Assembly: GCA_024529925.1 (NCBI GenBank)
Contig: JAFEUB010001384.1
Coordinates: forward strand, 992,001-1,056,000
Length of the DNA: 64,000 nucleotides
Source of the DNA: Ophthalmolycus amberensis
Lineage: Eukaryota > Chordata > Actinopteri > Perciformes > Zoarcidae
Reading direction: 5' to 3'
Shown here piece after piece: positions 1 to 12,945 of the stretch (its first letter is position 1; each line of letters opens with the position of its first letter). The notes under the pieces are model-generated. The model did no database searches and was not told the DNA's origin. It saw only the letters and a list, made by a program, of their open reading frames with translations. A program made the translations under genes and the position numbers.

Positions 1-331
1 AATAGTTTCCGTGTTGTCTTAAGTCTCACCAGGAATTCATGACAACGGATGACAGAACAATGAAGGTGATGAAGCCAGTCTGTCTCAACATCAACAGTCC
101 ACCTGGAGTTCACATACAGCACATAACCGACTCGCAATACAGACAGATGAATGACACATCTGAGCCCAGAGGGCAGAGAGAGAACCTTGAGAACAGCTGG
201 CTTTCACAACAAATGCCTAACTGTGAGTCCAAACCATCCTGCACTTTCCACTAGAATAATCCACATTGTAGGGAGTCGACACATTAAGCAGACACAAATG
301 TACAGTATGCATGCGTGCGTTTAGTTCTTAC

Positions 332-3300
332 TTCAGCAGGTTCTCAGCTCCAGCCCTCATCCTCATCTGTTTGATGATCTGCTGGTTCAGAGTGGCTCGC
401 TGATTCTGCAGTTTGCTTCGTCCGGTCTGGGCGAACGGGTTACAACCCTGAGAAAAGGAGATGCAGGAACAAACGTGTCAGCAGAAGATTATATCTTGTG
501 TTATAAGTGGGGAAAACAAAAACTGCATTTGCATCAAGAAAAATTTGCACTCCGCAAATAAATTGGGTGATTTCGTTTTTACGCTTATACAATCTTAAAA
601 TAGATCCTTTATTTCCTTCAAGTCATTCAGAATCCGTTTTAATTTAACCTATATTCATTTATATCAGGTCAGTTTGTTAAATCAGAATATATCACGATAT
701 CAGTCGGGGACTAAACTGACCAGGTTCACAGGTTTGTTCTTAAAACTTTCACCCAGAAACGTCAATTCCCTCCCGCAGAGCTGGCAAGATATTATTATTT
801 TATCAAAGTACTAAATTGCTAGACAGCATTTTCTCTGAACGTTCCTCTGATGTCAACATTTTTGTACATTTGGCTTTATTCCCTGAAGTAACGGTAAAAA
901 TGAACCTAAACTGGGTGTGGAGGGAGCTGCACCTTGTTGTACTGTGCTCAGCTCAAACACATGCTCTGACTCTCTGTGTTTACACTCGGCCAGTGTGTGG
1001 TTGAACTGTGTGTCCTTGTCCCTATCACAACCACAAGTGTCCCAGCCTCACAAAGTCAACAGGCTGTCACTCATACCAGCGCAGATAAACGGCCCTTAGA
1101 CATTCATACTGGCTTACTCACAGCAGAGCAGCATGAAGCTCAGAAACCAGTCGGCTCAGTAAAACCTGTTCGTTTACAGTCCTCAACTTGGGACACATGA
1201 GATTGTTTTTATTGATTAACGTCAGTCAGCGCAGTTGTGTTTTTCACCTGTCACAGCTTGTACATGTACATCTGCGTCATGTTGCTGATGCTCTCATCCA
1301 AAGAGACGTCCTGTGAGATGAGTAAGCAGTGACGGTGTCCTTCCCAAATACAAATTTCAACACGTCAGGTCCAATGGGTCACCTTTGACATTCCATTTTC
1401 CCTATAACCACTCCACTCACCCGGGTGTTCCTGCCCAAACACTTCGGTGAGAGTGTAATGATTAACCATTTACACAAATGAGCGCCTCCTTAATTACACA
1501 ATGTAGCTATTCTTAGAACGACAGCAGGGTGAGGCCGTGGGCATACGACTGGAGAGGGCGTGGACTTATGTCAGTATGTTGTGACGTCAGTCATTACATC
1601 CAAACTGAGGCGGATGTTTGAGTTAAAGAACAAGGGAGTGGCTCGTGGTTGATAGTAACCCTAGCAGTATGTTCTGTTTCCATTTCTAATATGTAGCACA
1701 GTGTGAAACTTCAACCCATGCTGGCATTCCTAAGTGATGACACTGACCCTGACATAGCAACACGACTCTGATCAGCTGATCGGTGACTATTACATCGTGT
1801 CTCATCATCAAGAAGTACAGATGGTCCGATACCACACCTCAACTTCTGCTTAGAGACATTAGGACTTTTGTGTTTCCGATTGTCTTGGACATTGTTTGAC
1901 AGTGCCAACTTGATGATCTCCAGCTTATGTCTGCCTTAATGCTTGGGGGAAAAAAAGTCATACAGCTCAACATTAAATCAAGTTACACATGGAAGGGAGC
2001 CCTTAGCTAACCCACTGGACCACTCAGGGAATTGAACCCCTCCTACTCTCTGGCAAACTCAAACAGTACAGCCTTTCTCTGCGAGCGCACAAAATACTTC
2101 ATTACAGCAAAACACAAAGACGGTCCTGTCCGTTATCATATCCATCAAACAGCCAATCATTTGGCTGTTGTATAACCGAGGCTTCATAAATAACATGTAG
2201 AGCTTCATGGTTCATGGGACAGTTGGTCGGATGGACTTACAGAATGTGTTCAGTACCTCAATATTCACGCCTCATCATGATTAGGTGAACGTCAAGCTGA
2301 ATTCATGTATGTTCCCTAATTGACATTGAATCTACTCCAATTACCGAGGGGGCGCTTTGACAGCTCGCTCAAAAGTGGGTGTGCTTCATTCAATCTGGAG
2401 AAAGACATCTATATATTCAGAGAAGTACGGTGAAAGACAATACTTGATCACAGCTGAATCTCTCATTTGTCTTTTTCCAATACAAACCCTGCTAAGAGAA
2501 TATAAATGCATTTCCAAGCTGAGGGAGCTTGTCTGGTTTCTGAAACCAGGACACATGTTGTCAATTTGTGTCTGTGGTCTGGCTGAAGGACGGCCTCGGG
2601 CCAGATGCTACGTCAATGCTCTCGTTGGCCGCGGAGGACGAGGAGGAGAATCATGCCGATTCGGCTTTTTGCCCTGCCATCTTTCCACCCAGCATCCGTC
2701 CAGTCGGAGCTCAGCCCACTGGTGAGGTGAAACCGTGGACGGCAGCCCTGAACCACAACAGCTCCCCGGAGCTTCAGTGAGGCCTTGTAAATCATTAAAC
2801 TAATTTTCGCCCAAGAGGAGGAGGGTACACAGGAAAAATGGAAGCAAAGATCATCTTGGCTCCACTTGGTTAAATTTTGACCAAAAAGTTTCCAAATTTC
2901 AAATCCCTTCAACATGACAGAATGAGAATGCAGAACTCATTGCGTTGTGGTTTCAGCTAATGTGCAAGAGCTTTTTTTGTTTTACTGAGAAGGGTTTCTG
3001 CAATGAGTGCAAAGACTCAAGAGTGTTCAACACTTGGAAATACAGAAGACGAAGGAAATGTAGAGAGGGATGGACACCTGATGAGACAGGATCTACAATG
3101 TGAGTTACAGTAATAAAGGATGCGATTGAGGTGTTAGGCTCTACCATCATGTCTAATGGCAGAACCAGACCCTGGCTCCCACTGATTTTTTTTTATAGAC
3201 ACAGGAAGTGCAGCACAGAACCTAAATCCAGACAGCGTTCAGAGGGGGATTCGGGGGGACTGAAAGACACAAAGGCCCTGTTCAGATGCCCATCCAAACA

Positions 3301-4634
3301 AGCTTGTCTATGAAAACCCTTTGCTGCATGGCAGAGCGGGAGCTCGGTAAAACCACATTAGATAATCACTCAACCACTGCCAAGAGCTTTTCACATAGCC
3401 TCAAACTAGACAAACTCACAGCTCTTGGAAATGTTACAGTCGCAGCTACGTGAAACTTAAGACTGGTTGGAGAGGTTTCTGTGCTGGTCCCGGAACAGTA
3501 CATGTTAATTACTATATAATAATAGCTCAGCAGCATATTTACATGATGAAAAGGCATCAACTTCAACACCGGCAGGGAAAACACTTCTCTTATCTGATCG
3601 ATCAATTTAGATAACCTGGCACTAACATGTAAATTTAATCATTTAGCTGATGCTGAAGCTGTAAGATACAGTTAATCAATAAAAAGGGTCAAATGTCGGG
3701 GCTTTAGTGGCCTTACAATGTTCCCTTAAAACACAGCAGCTATTTGTTATAATTACCTAAGGGCGGGAGGCTAATCTGACCTTAGTTTAGCAGGCGTCTC
3801 ATCAAAGCTTTTGAGGAATCCCTCACACACAACACTTCCTGTTAAATGCCAATCACCATCACACCTCTGACAACCAGCAGGGAACTGATGATGGTGATTA
3901 TGGGATGTTTGGTCACTGACCTCATAGTCTCTGTTACCATCAGTAACTGCAGGAGACACAGCTACTCTTGGAGTAAAACACACATATACACACACACTGA
4001 CAGCTGAAGCTGACAGTGCTGAGGTTTCTGCTGCTGCTGGTGACACATCAGGAGCTGCAGCATTTGTTGTGCTACATTTGAGACCATACCGTTTCTAAAA
4101 ATAAAATGACAAAAAGTTGAAGTTTTCTCCATGTGGTGATTTATATACACCTTTGATTAATTTAATTAATTATTGTGTCGAAGCTATTAGCATAACATAG
4201 CTTCTCTCGTAAGTTAGGTATATGACTATGCTAACGTCCTGTGGTCCGATAGCATAACGACAGGTTACGTTAGTTAACGGCGTGTAAAAGTGACGTTAAA
4301 ATTGGGCTAATATCTGGTGAAGACTGCTTCGTCGCCTTTTGCGTGCTAGCAATGCACCGAGACAGTCACCGAAAATATAAAACATTTAAAAAGCTCCAGT
4401 CAAGCCGTAAACATGTCACAAACAGTAAACTAACAGCAAGCTAAAGTCATTTTTCCCACTTTCAACGCTTAAAATGTGCTCCTTGTCAGCGTCACGTTAC
4501 GTGACGTACACGGATATATACCGCGAGCTGTGCATGTTGTTACCACAGAGACGACAAACAAAACTCACCTTTCTGAAATAACTGCTGTTTCCTCTGCCGT
4601 CTTTGATGCCGTTTGGTAAAAGAGTGTCCGTCAT
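332..4634 (-). CDS. rhpn2: Rhophilin-2, 5' part (coding exons 1 and 2; gene runs off the left edge)
   Basis: Two coding exons are visible. Exon 1 (4634-4569, 22 codons) starts at ATG 4634, reads MTDTLLPNG... and ends ...SSYFRK before a GTGAG donor. Exon 2 (447-332) follows a pyrimidine-rich CAG acceptor and reads GCNPFAQTGRSKLQNQ..., ending ...MRMRAGAENLLK across a GTAAGA donor in phase 2. Known of the family: rhophilin-2 is a Rho-GTP-binding scaffold with an N-terminal HR1 repeat, a BRO1 domain and a PDZ domain, linked to actin organisation. Only the extreme N-terminus and the first HR1 helix lie here; later exons would be left of base 1. The match to remembered human RHPN2 (MTDALLP..., then GCNPLAQTGRSKLQNQRA) favours rhpn2 over rhpn1. 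Intron 1 is 4.1 kb. Start codon and both splice sites fit without forcing. Confidence 0.93.
448..4568 (-). other. rhpn2 intron 1, no further exon recognised
   Basis: The 4.1-kb interval between the two rhpn2 exons is AT-rich and carries no exon that I recognise. One G+C-richer, open stretch near 2590-2780 (plus strand) has an acidic run and looks vaguely coding-like, but no family could be assigned. Several short open frames elsewhere show no domain signal. Confidence 0.6.
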
Positions 4635-5225
4635 CCTGAAGGCTCGGACTCTGAGACTCTCAGAGGAAAAACAAGCGAATAAAAACTGTATTGAAACCAG
4701 ACCGCTGCCGTTCAACAGGTGGTGTCCTCTGTCCTCCAACAATGCGTCTGCTCTCTCTCGACTCCACCCGGGACTTTTCCTGCAGAAACCAGAAACTCCG
4801 CCCAAACGGAAAAAAAGGAAAGGTTGAGACTGGGTGGTGCGTTAAACCCCAGAAAACGTCACCGGACGGTACCTGTTTTATTCAGGTTTTAGGCAACAAG
4901 CTACCACCTTGTTGTTTACTAATACATATTTCATATATAGCCTACATTTCTACCTCAGTTTTGCACCATTTGTTGAGCCGGCTATAGTGAGTAAATCACT
5001 GTTGCTTGAACTGTGTTTACATTTTGTATTTCCTGTTTGAAACAATTTTGAAAGTTAAAAACAAGAAACACACAAGTGAGACAGAAAGTCCAGTCCATAC
5101 CGAGATAATATCCTAATTTTAGCCTGTAGAATAATAATTATTAGGGTTTATCTAAAGCCATTAAAACAATAATCACCTAAATGTCCTCCAGCAGTCCGGC
5201 TAACGGGAGTTGCAGTAAAATAATG
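4635..5225 (-). promoter_or_regulatory. rhpn2: Upstream region of rhpn2: 5' UTR and presumed promoter
   Basis: The bases immediately 5' of the rhpn2 start codon (about 4635-4880) are more G+C- and CpG-rich than the flanks, as expected for a vertebrate 5' UTR and promoter. No TATA box or defined transcription start could be fixed. Beyond about 4900 the sequence is AT-rich with nothing recognisable. Confidence 0.35.
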
Positions 5226-5227
5226 TA

Positions 5228-5533
5228 GGGGAGAGCGGGGTCGGATGGGAGGTAACACTTGCATCAACTGGCAACAATTATGTTTTGGTAAGTGGCATCA
5301 TTTTAAAACAGTATATGGTAGAAGAACACAAAAGAGCCAAACATGTACTTACAGACTGTACATTTCAATACTGTGAATAAAATGTGAATGGAACAGTCAG
5401 AAGGTCTCCATTTTGAGGCTGAAAGAGAAAGGTGTGTGGCTGAGTATGCGCATTGTGAATGGCATGGGCATAGTTGCTTTCTAACTTGCTAAAAAGCCAC
5501 TGTCCCCCTGTTCCAATTGATCCCGCTCTCCCC
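5228..5533. mobile_element. Short TIR element (MITE), TA-flanked
   Basis: The ends are inverted copies: GGGGAGAGCGGGGTC on the left and, on the opposite strand at the right end, GGGGAGAGCGGGATC. Both ends are flanked by TA (5226-5227 and 5534-5535), the target duplication expected of Tc1/mariner-type insertion. The 306-bp interior has no transposase frame, so this is a non-autonomous copy. The family assignment is inferred only from the TA flanks. Confidence 0.7.
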
Positions 5534-5870
5534 TAAGTGAGAGTTGAATGTCTTAAATCCACATTGATCTTTTTTTATTTCATGATCGTGATATTTAACA
5601 GCGTTCATTTCAGTGAAGAGCAAGTGTCTTTCCTCTGCAGACACATACACTGACATGTACATGCACGTCTCACACATGTGGGGAAAGGCAGATGGTCTGA
5701 AAGGTACTGACATAAACTGATCAATACAAACACTATAAAAAAAAGTAATAAAAATGTAGGCCTACAATGCCTGTGATCTTTAAACTGTGCTTTTAATTGC
5801 TTGCCTGGCAACGGCAGTGAGAGGATCTGTGGGGGAAGTGAGCTTTACCCCTACTCTAGCTTTGAAGGAG

Positions 5871-6086
5871 CAGTGTGGGGGATTTAGTGGCATCTAGTGG
5901 TGAGGTTGCAGATTGCAACCAACCGAATACTCCTCGTGTCGGAGAATGACCTGCTTCCGTTGTGGCTCATTCTGTGGTAACGAAAAGACAACACTTCTTG
6001 TTAAAGGCGACTATACACTAATGAAAACATACTTATGAATAATACATTCAATGTTTGGCGATAACCCCCCTAAATTCCACACACTG
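5871..6086. mobile_element. Short TIR element (MITE-like), 216 bp
   Basis: The left end begins CAGTGTGGGGGATTTAG and the right end ends CTAAATTCCACACACTG, an imperfect terminal inverted repeat of about 17 bp. It has no coding capacity. The inner sequence (GGCATCTAGTGGTGAGG) resembles a dispersed repeat I remember from percomorph genomes. No clear target-site duplication was found, so the superfamily is left open. Confidence 0.6.
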
Positions 6087-7981
6087 TCTTTATCAGTGGC
6101 TTCTTTAAAGGTACGACGACGACAATCCATTATGTTGTGGTGTGTTTACCTCACCAGTATGTTTGTGTCTGAGGTGAAACAAGAGGAGCCGTCTGCTCAT
6201 GTTTGGCTGGTTTTGTAGTTAGAAAGCAGGTTAAGAGGTTGTAATTACTGTAAGGAAAGGATTATTGATAACAACTACACAGAGTTGAAGCCAGACGAAC
6301 AAGGGTGTTGCTGCTGTGGCAGTAAACTAGGCCACGGCTATTCCTCACCTCATTTAACATGTGTGGCTGAATGATTTTCTTTCCATTTTAATCCTTAATG
6401 TTAGAGCACATTCTGTGGCTTTTTCACTTGGGCTTTTCAACAACAATTTTTTTTTACAATATTACAAGTTTAAATGAATAATGGATAAGCAGTTCATTGA
6501 AGCACTCATATCAGTTTGCCAATATACCACACAGTAAGTCAGTGAAGCACCATGTCAGCACAAAAGGACCAAGGTGAAGGATTACTAATGTTTTAAAAGG
6601 TCAATGGAGACATTAATTATCAGTTTATATTCCTGTACAGAGAACAATGTTTCACAGAAGAAGATAAGACTGGAGATGGAAGTTTAAAATGTAACTGACC
6701 ATTCATTTTTCTTAGGTGTTACACTTTGCCACTGTACTGAGCCAGAATGATGTCACAACCCTGTTCAAACCGGTCCAGCTGGTTATGTTGGTGACCGGCT
6801 GACAAAGTCAAGTGTGTCCTTCAGTTTCAGTCAGACGGAATGTTTTTTTGTCTTTGAACAAGAAAGGAGTGCCAGTTTTTATCAGTCATAACTGTTTGTT
6901 AGTCAGCACATTAACAGTCTGAAAAAAGAGCATCAACACAAGATTTGTTGCTTTTTATGTTTCGTTAAATGGTGACAAATCAACCACCGGTATCACTGCC
7001 TACTTCTGACATCACTACAGAGGTCTGGACTTTGATTACAAAAATATTTTGAAAAATTTAGTTTAAAGAGTGCAGGGGGCTTCTGTCCTTTCCTCTCTAG
7101 TACAATTGCTGATACAATTGGATGGACGGAAAATGAACTTCTGAAATGTGAGGATATGTTACATCACTAATGTTGTACTAAACAACACGAACCACTAAGT
7201 GGGGGTAGAGGTCAATATTTAGGCATTGACATTGTCCATTTATCCTTCTATCCTTTTTGTTACTTTATGGTGGCTGTGTTTTATTGTTTGTTCACTTCAA
7301 GAAGTCCAAGCTTACTTTAAATAGAAGTGAAATTATTTTTTTGGACATTTTTTACAACTAATGGCCCATTTCTGCTTAGATGTGCCTGTAAGACAGTTAA
7401 TACTAGGGCCCTGGAACTGCCACCCCTACATGAAATGATTGACAATGTTATTCACACGTGTGTCAAATGTCACCTGAGTCTATCTGAGAAAAGTCTATAC
7501 CTTCCCACGTCACTTATAGGCCTTTTATCATAGCCCATGTTTCGCTCATCTGAGCAGGAAAAGCATGTGTCACTAATAATGGTGGCTCCTTTCGATTTAA
7601 AGGTCTGTCACGGGGTAAACCCGTGGCCTGAAAAGTAAGATGCACACACTAGCTGCATAGCTGCTTCCATTAGTGATTAAATTAAGCCAGCCGGGAGGTG
7701 TCTGTGTTGTTGTAGCATGATTTCGCAGCCCTAAACCGACATAATAAAAAAATAAAATGTAATACTGTTATCTCAAGATAACATGATAATCAACTTGAGA
7801 AAACAAAAGGTAACTATCTGTTATTACCTATAATGTTTGGGTCAAATCAGCCGACGGTGAAAGCATGCAAACGGCCCAGATCAAGCTGACAGTGACGGAA
7901 TTGGCGAAGTCAGCAGAAGGATACACACGAGACTGAGTGACTACGTCAGGTTTTAAAAGTAAGGTGTTAACAAGGGTGTGT
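6087..7981. other. Gene-free stretch
   Basis: There is no exon, RNA gene or well-bounded repeat. A piece near 7765-7830 with TTATCTCAAGATAAC and ATAATCAACTTGAG resembles the interior of the TIR element at 49662-50329 and is probably a decayed relative. Confidence 0.5.
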
Positions 7982-8356
7982 ACCATCCCGACCCCTCAGG
8001 TCGTCTGGGACCGGTCTACTTTCTGTTCCCAGAGTCAGAACTAAACATGGAGAAGCAGCGGTCAGTTTTTCTGCTCCTCATATCTGGAACAAAGTCCCAG
8101 AAAGCTGCAGGTCTGCTGAGACCCTCAGCTCATTTAAATCAAGATTGAAGACCTTTCTGTTTGCTGCTGCCTTTAATTGAACCACGTTCAATTAATATAT
8201 TAATCAATTTCCTGCATTTCTGTTGAAATCTCCTTTTCTTTTGCCTTGTGTTTTGATGCTTTTAATGGTTTTATGTGAAGCACTTTGAATTACCTTGTTG
8301 TTGAAATGTGCTATACAAATAAACTTGCCTTGCCTTGCCTTGCCTTGCCTTGCCTT
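7982..8356 (+). mobile_element. 5'-truncated L2-type LINE, 3' end only
   Basis: This stretch is nearly identical to the 3' end of the long LINE at 13278-18626, beginning at ACCATCCCGACCCCTCAGG and ending in the same CTTGC pentamer tail (8328-8356). It covers the last part of the reverse-transcriptase ORF and the 3' UTR, with an internal deletion of about 50 bp in the UTR and a few substitutions. The 5' truncation is typical of target-primed reverse transcription. The high similarity to the longer copy implies recent activity of the family. Confidence 0.88.
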
Positions 8357-10930
8357 ACAAAATACATACACGGAAATAACATTAACTGCATCATTTTAAG
8401 AAGAAGTATAAAACGTGTTGCTTGTGGCCTTTATAGATGAAAAAGAAAATACCACAAATTGTGAGGGAAATGTCTTTATTATTTATTCTGATATTTGTGT
8501 TGCTTGAAAAGTAATTTCTGACAATGATTGACACATTTGAGTTCAAGGCACCTCTGACTACATACAGACACAAAATCAAGCATTTTTCCTGTATCATTTC
8601 AGAGATTTACCAAAGTAAAAGTCACACATTTCCATATCTTCCAGTGTCAGTTTATTTTAGAAACAATATGTACGTATGGTTAACAGCAAAGGATAGTCAA
8701 AAACATTTTTGTTCCCATTTGAATTGTGGCTTGAATTACACATATAGTCTTTGTCAATTTGAAAGTCAAACTTTGCAAGTCAAGAAAGGTTAAGTATTTT
8801 CAGAACGATGGGAGTTTGGCTGTTGGGCCGTTGGATAAACGCACTTTCTGCCTATTGGGGTTTCACAGTAAGGGGCCTTCAGAACAGTGGCATGGCACCA
8901 GTGGGAGCACAAAGAGAAGTGTGTATTCCACAAATACACCGTTTGATTTCAGTGATCGATGCACATAAAGTCCGGGGATATTAATTGCATTTTTTACCGT
9001 ACTTGGATCCTGGACCAAGTATTGTCTAGATGTTTTTTGCATATTTGCCTCCTGTCCTGCATTTAACCATCACCTGGTCAACAGTTTAATCTCTTGCACT
9101 TTGATTAACTTGTCCCGTTCAATGTGAGTCTGCACTAAAGTTCTGAGAGCGTATGCACCCACATAACCATGGAAGCCAAGATCCCAATGACATTCCACGT
9201 AATGTCAGGAGGGCATGTCAAGTCAACGCCTGACCTTGCATAAGCTGCTTATGTGAATTAACCCAGCAGGCCCTGGCAGTTATGGCTGTAAAACCATATT
9301 TTCTCTATAATCACAGAACACGGCTTGGTGGAGAAAAACAGCTTTCTACATATTTCACAGTGAACATGGGCAGTCCACACTCTTCATCTACACCATCACG
9401 AGTCTGAGTATCTGTTTTCTTCCTGAAAAAAGACAATCCTGTTTGAAAGGATATTGATTTTGATTGAAGGATGAATACTTTAAAAGAGTTGTTCATGCAA
9501 ACAGACACAATTAAAAGGTGCTGAATACTGATGTCAATGCTCAATTGTCATCATTCCAAAAAATGTAACCGTTGGCCCTCAGGGGCCCTCAGGGGCCTGT
9601 TAAAGAGTACGGTGAACTGAGGGTGCTTTGCCTTTCCGCTCATTTCTCTTCGCCTCACAACGAAGCACAAAGCCGATTGTAAGTGAGCTGCTTCCCGGCT
9701 GCTTTTCTAAAAGGCAGAGGGGGCACTGCAGTGAACAACGGACACCGGCGTTCAACCCCTGGCCCAACAGGAAGTGCTGTAGGGTTGCTATGCAGCTCTG
9801 CTCCCCAGCCGCAAGAACTCTGGCTTCCCTGTTAACAAATGGTGTGCGATGCGGGCAGTATAGCAAACCATTTGTGCAGGCACTCCATAAGCTCTACAGT
9901 AAGAATAGATTAAGGGCGGGATGAGAGAGAGTGATAGTTTATCCTTGGCTGCAAAGTGGTGTTGGGTTCATGGGCTCTTCTCCTTTCTTTCTCTTTTGTT
10001 CCAGCTTTCCTCAATTGTCCTTTTTTGCTTCCCTTCACCACTCCCTCTCTACCCGTCTCTGTCCCTCCTTTCCTTTCTCCATGCCTTTCCTCCCTTGGCG
10101 GCTCTCTCCTTGCGTCCTTCTCTTCCTTGCAAATGCCTGTCTCCTCTTCCATCATTGTTTTATTTATCGTTTCCTCTTTCTCGCCATTGCCGCTTCTGAA
10201 ACTTTATACATACACACTAGTCATGTCTACATGCTGAAATCCTACACTGGGATGTGGAATTGCTATTAGCTCCTGATTATTATTATATTTTATATCCTGA
10301 AACTACCAATTTGTGCACTGAAATAAATAGTGTGAAGTAGAGAGGTAGAGGTATCTGCTGAATAATGTAGTGCAAAATAAACAGAAAATAATTGTCAGGT
10401 GGACAACTGGTAATCTAAACGGACAAGTTGGAAACCCAAGCTTCGGGGGGCTTTTTGATCCTGTCACATTTTTCTCTCTGTGGCCTTGATTTTCACTGCA
10501 ATTCATAAGTGCTGGACCAAACAGCACAACCATGGCTAGAAGTAGAGATAACAAAAAAATGTCTTTTGTGTAGTACAGTGTAGCAAAATTACAATGCCAT
10601 AAATCATAAAAAAGAAAAAAAACAAGTTGAATTTCTTTGATCATTTATATTACAGAAATTGGAAAACATCGGAATCTTTACATACAACTTGTTTCCAAGT
10701 TGCCACAAGTGTTACCAATGATGGGGAAAAAGGAGGCTCTGCATGCTACATTCACTGAGCTATTCACATTGTTACAACCTCTACTTACAACATCTGTCCT
10801 CTCCTCAATGCAATGTGTTCAGCTGCCTGCAGTTCAGTCGAAGCTTCACAGAAGTTTTGTCACGTGACTGTTGGTCTCAGGTGAGTCAATCACGACTTAG
10901 TTGCGCTGAGGAGCGCAGAATTTCATGTTT
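8357..10930. other. Gene-free stretch with a pyrimidine-rich tract
   Basis: No gene was recognised. Positions 9960-10200 are an unusually C+T-rich tract on the plus strand, which leaves all forward frames open by composition alone. Positions 9577-9598 hold a small direct repeat of GGCCCTCAGG. Confidence 0.5.
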
Positions 10931-11815
10931 TTTACAGGATCTGGTTACTTTAAATGGTTTATTTGGGATGATATCATAAATGAGACATGTAGCACAACAT
11001 TAAAATCTATTCATATTCTCCATAAACAAGCTCTAAAAACACTTGATAAAAAACAAAAGTCACCATCACTGCAATATCCTCATTAAACACCATATCTTGA
11101 GTTGGGAGAACCTCATTAAATTCACTGATGTGTGTCTGGTTTTTTAAATGTTACATGGTATGGCCCCGCCTCCACTTAGTGATTTTATGAAACAAAGCAC
11201 TCAAAGCAGCAGACAGACTAGATCTGCTTCAAGAGGTGATTGTGTCATTTCACATAGGTCAAGCTCTTTTAGCAAATCTACATTCTCTGTGAAGGCAGCA
11301 CACTCGTGGAATACTCTGCCATCACACATACGCACAAAAACACGTACAAAACATTCAAATAGCCTTAAGGAATGGCTTGTTGCCAATCAGGTGTGCAAGC
11401 ATTGATGTACTGTCTGTCGTGCCTGCTTATTTCGTCTATATGTGCATTTGTCTTGTTCATTGTTGCTATTTTCCATTTTGATGTGTATGTTATGTGCTTG
11501 TGTGGGTTTGTTCTGACGCATGCTGCAGCCTGTTATGTCTGCTCTGCTCTAGTGTCTTATGTACACTTTTCTTTTGCTTATATGTATATTGGCTTTGTCT
11601 TTACGTTACTGTCTGTTTATCTATGAATTTTAATTCCATTTTAATTTGAAATTTTGTAATTTTAGGCTGCCTTCAAACATCTGGCCGGGGACAGCAGATG
11701 AAAACTAGCCTCTCTGGCTCACTCTGTCTCACTTACAGTTTGACTGTTGATTGGTGTGTATTTTCCCTGCAAAATAAACAAATAAATAATAAATAAATAA
11801 TAAAATAGAATAAAA
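10930..11815 (+). mobile_element. Decayed non-LTR retrotransposon, 3' end
   Basis: Broken frames between about 11025 and 11405 resemble the C-terminal tail of a LINE polyprotein: a WNTLPSHIR stretch and an ending NSLKEWLVANQVCKH. They are followed by a 3' UTR that ends in an A-rich run of AATAAATAA units at 11774-11815. Several stops and frameshifts show it is dead. It differs from the L2-type element nearby. The clade is not assigned and the 5' limit is approximate. Confidence 0.6.
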
Positions 11816-12061
11816 CGCTTTTGGTGAAATATTACATGATGTATTCAAAGACCGTCGGAAAGATGAAAATCTGACGATGACGTTTTTACAGCTTGGCAAT
11901 TATAAATGATGTAGTTTTGGCGATTATTGTGTTTTTCCATCTTGATGGCGCATTTTGGGGTTCAGAGGGTTCTTATAGTTTTAGTGCTAAATGCTAATGT
12001 CAGCATGCCGACATGTGAGCCTTCCATATTGCTAACGACTTTATTCATCAACCATTGGGAC

Positions 12062-12460
12062 GTTGCAGGTGCATTTCACAATCCAGCCCAGTTGGAGTGA
12101 TGAAAGCTGTAATTTTGAGACAAAGAACCGGTCAATTCAAGAGAACAAATTTGCGGATGAGCTTGTCGGGTCACATTACCAGACCTTGAATGAGAAAGAA
12201 GTCATGCAATCGATAATCAGGTGCTCAAAGGGCTGGCTAATAACCGGTTGGATTTGGTTTACCGATGAACCGACAGGTGTGGCACGTCATGATGTAATCT
12301 GTGACGTTTCTTTTTACACAGGGCCAAAATAAATCTCTCCGAATGAGATTGTATGTTTTACCAACACCCCTGTGCCCCGATTCGTCATGAGAGACCAAAT
12401 CACAAAATTTCGAGGGCACAACAAGTTGATCTCCAACAAGGATCTCCAACAAAACCCTGG
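12062..12460 (-). pseudogene. Relic of a Ty3/gypsy-type integrase
   Basis: Reading leftward from about 12452, the frame holds HDESGHRGVGKTYNLIRRD, then FWPCVKRNV and CHTCRFIGKPNPT. This is the HHCC zinc-binding module of retroelement integrases (H-x-GH-G--KT...FWP...C--C...KPN). Further left, PALEHLIIDC resembles the start of the catalytic core but is broken by stops. No LTRs, protease or reverse transcriptase lie nearby, so this is an isolated fragment. Sushi-type gypsy elements are the closest remembered match. Confidence 0.72.
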
Positions 12461-12945
12461 GTGGTTGATCTTTGTCACACAGCAGCTATGTGGTTCTCTG
12501 TATCTTCATCAGAAAAAATAGCAAAGTTGACTTTTGGTGAACCCACAAAAGCTCTACGACACCTGAAATCATAGTAAATAACTGATGGGTGCTCATAATG
12601 CACCAAATGTGTCCTTCAAATGTAGACAAATTACTATTTCTTGGCTGCATTTATAGTCTTTAACATGGTACGACCCTTCTCAACCCATTATGTAGGCTTT
12701 GCAGGATGCAGCCTCTTAATTAAGACAAGTTGTGTGGGTTTTTATCACAAATCTTTTCTGAGGCCAGAGGAAGCTTCTTATGACCACACAAATCCTTAAA
12801 CTCATCCCCCACGGCACACTCCAACCCCCACCTCTTCTTCTCCCATAAAGTTCCGCTTATTTCTTCTTCTCCTCTTCCATCCTTCCTGTCCTCCATGTCC
12901 TCCAGCGACTCCTCCTCCATTCTCCTCCCATATACTTTCCCCGGG
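12461..12945. other. Gene-free stretch
   Basis: No gene or bounded repeat was recognised. The part at 12820-12925 is rich in CTCCTC-type pyrimidine runs. Confidence 0.4.

Noticed and set aside
9921..10269. Three overlapping plus-strand frames with hydrophobic, signal-like sequence
   Set aside because: The pyrimidine-rich tract lacks stops in all forward frames; no family resemblance and no splice context.
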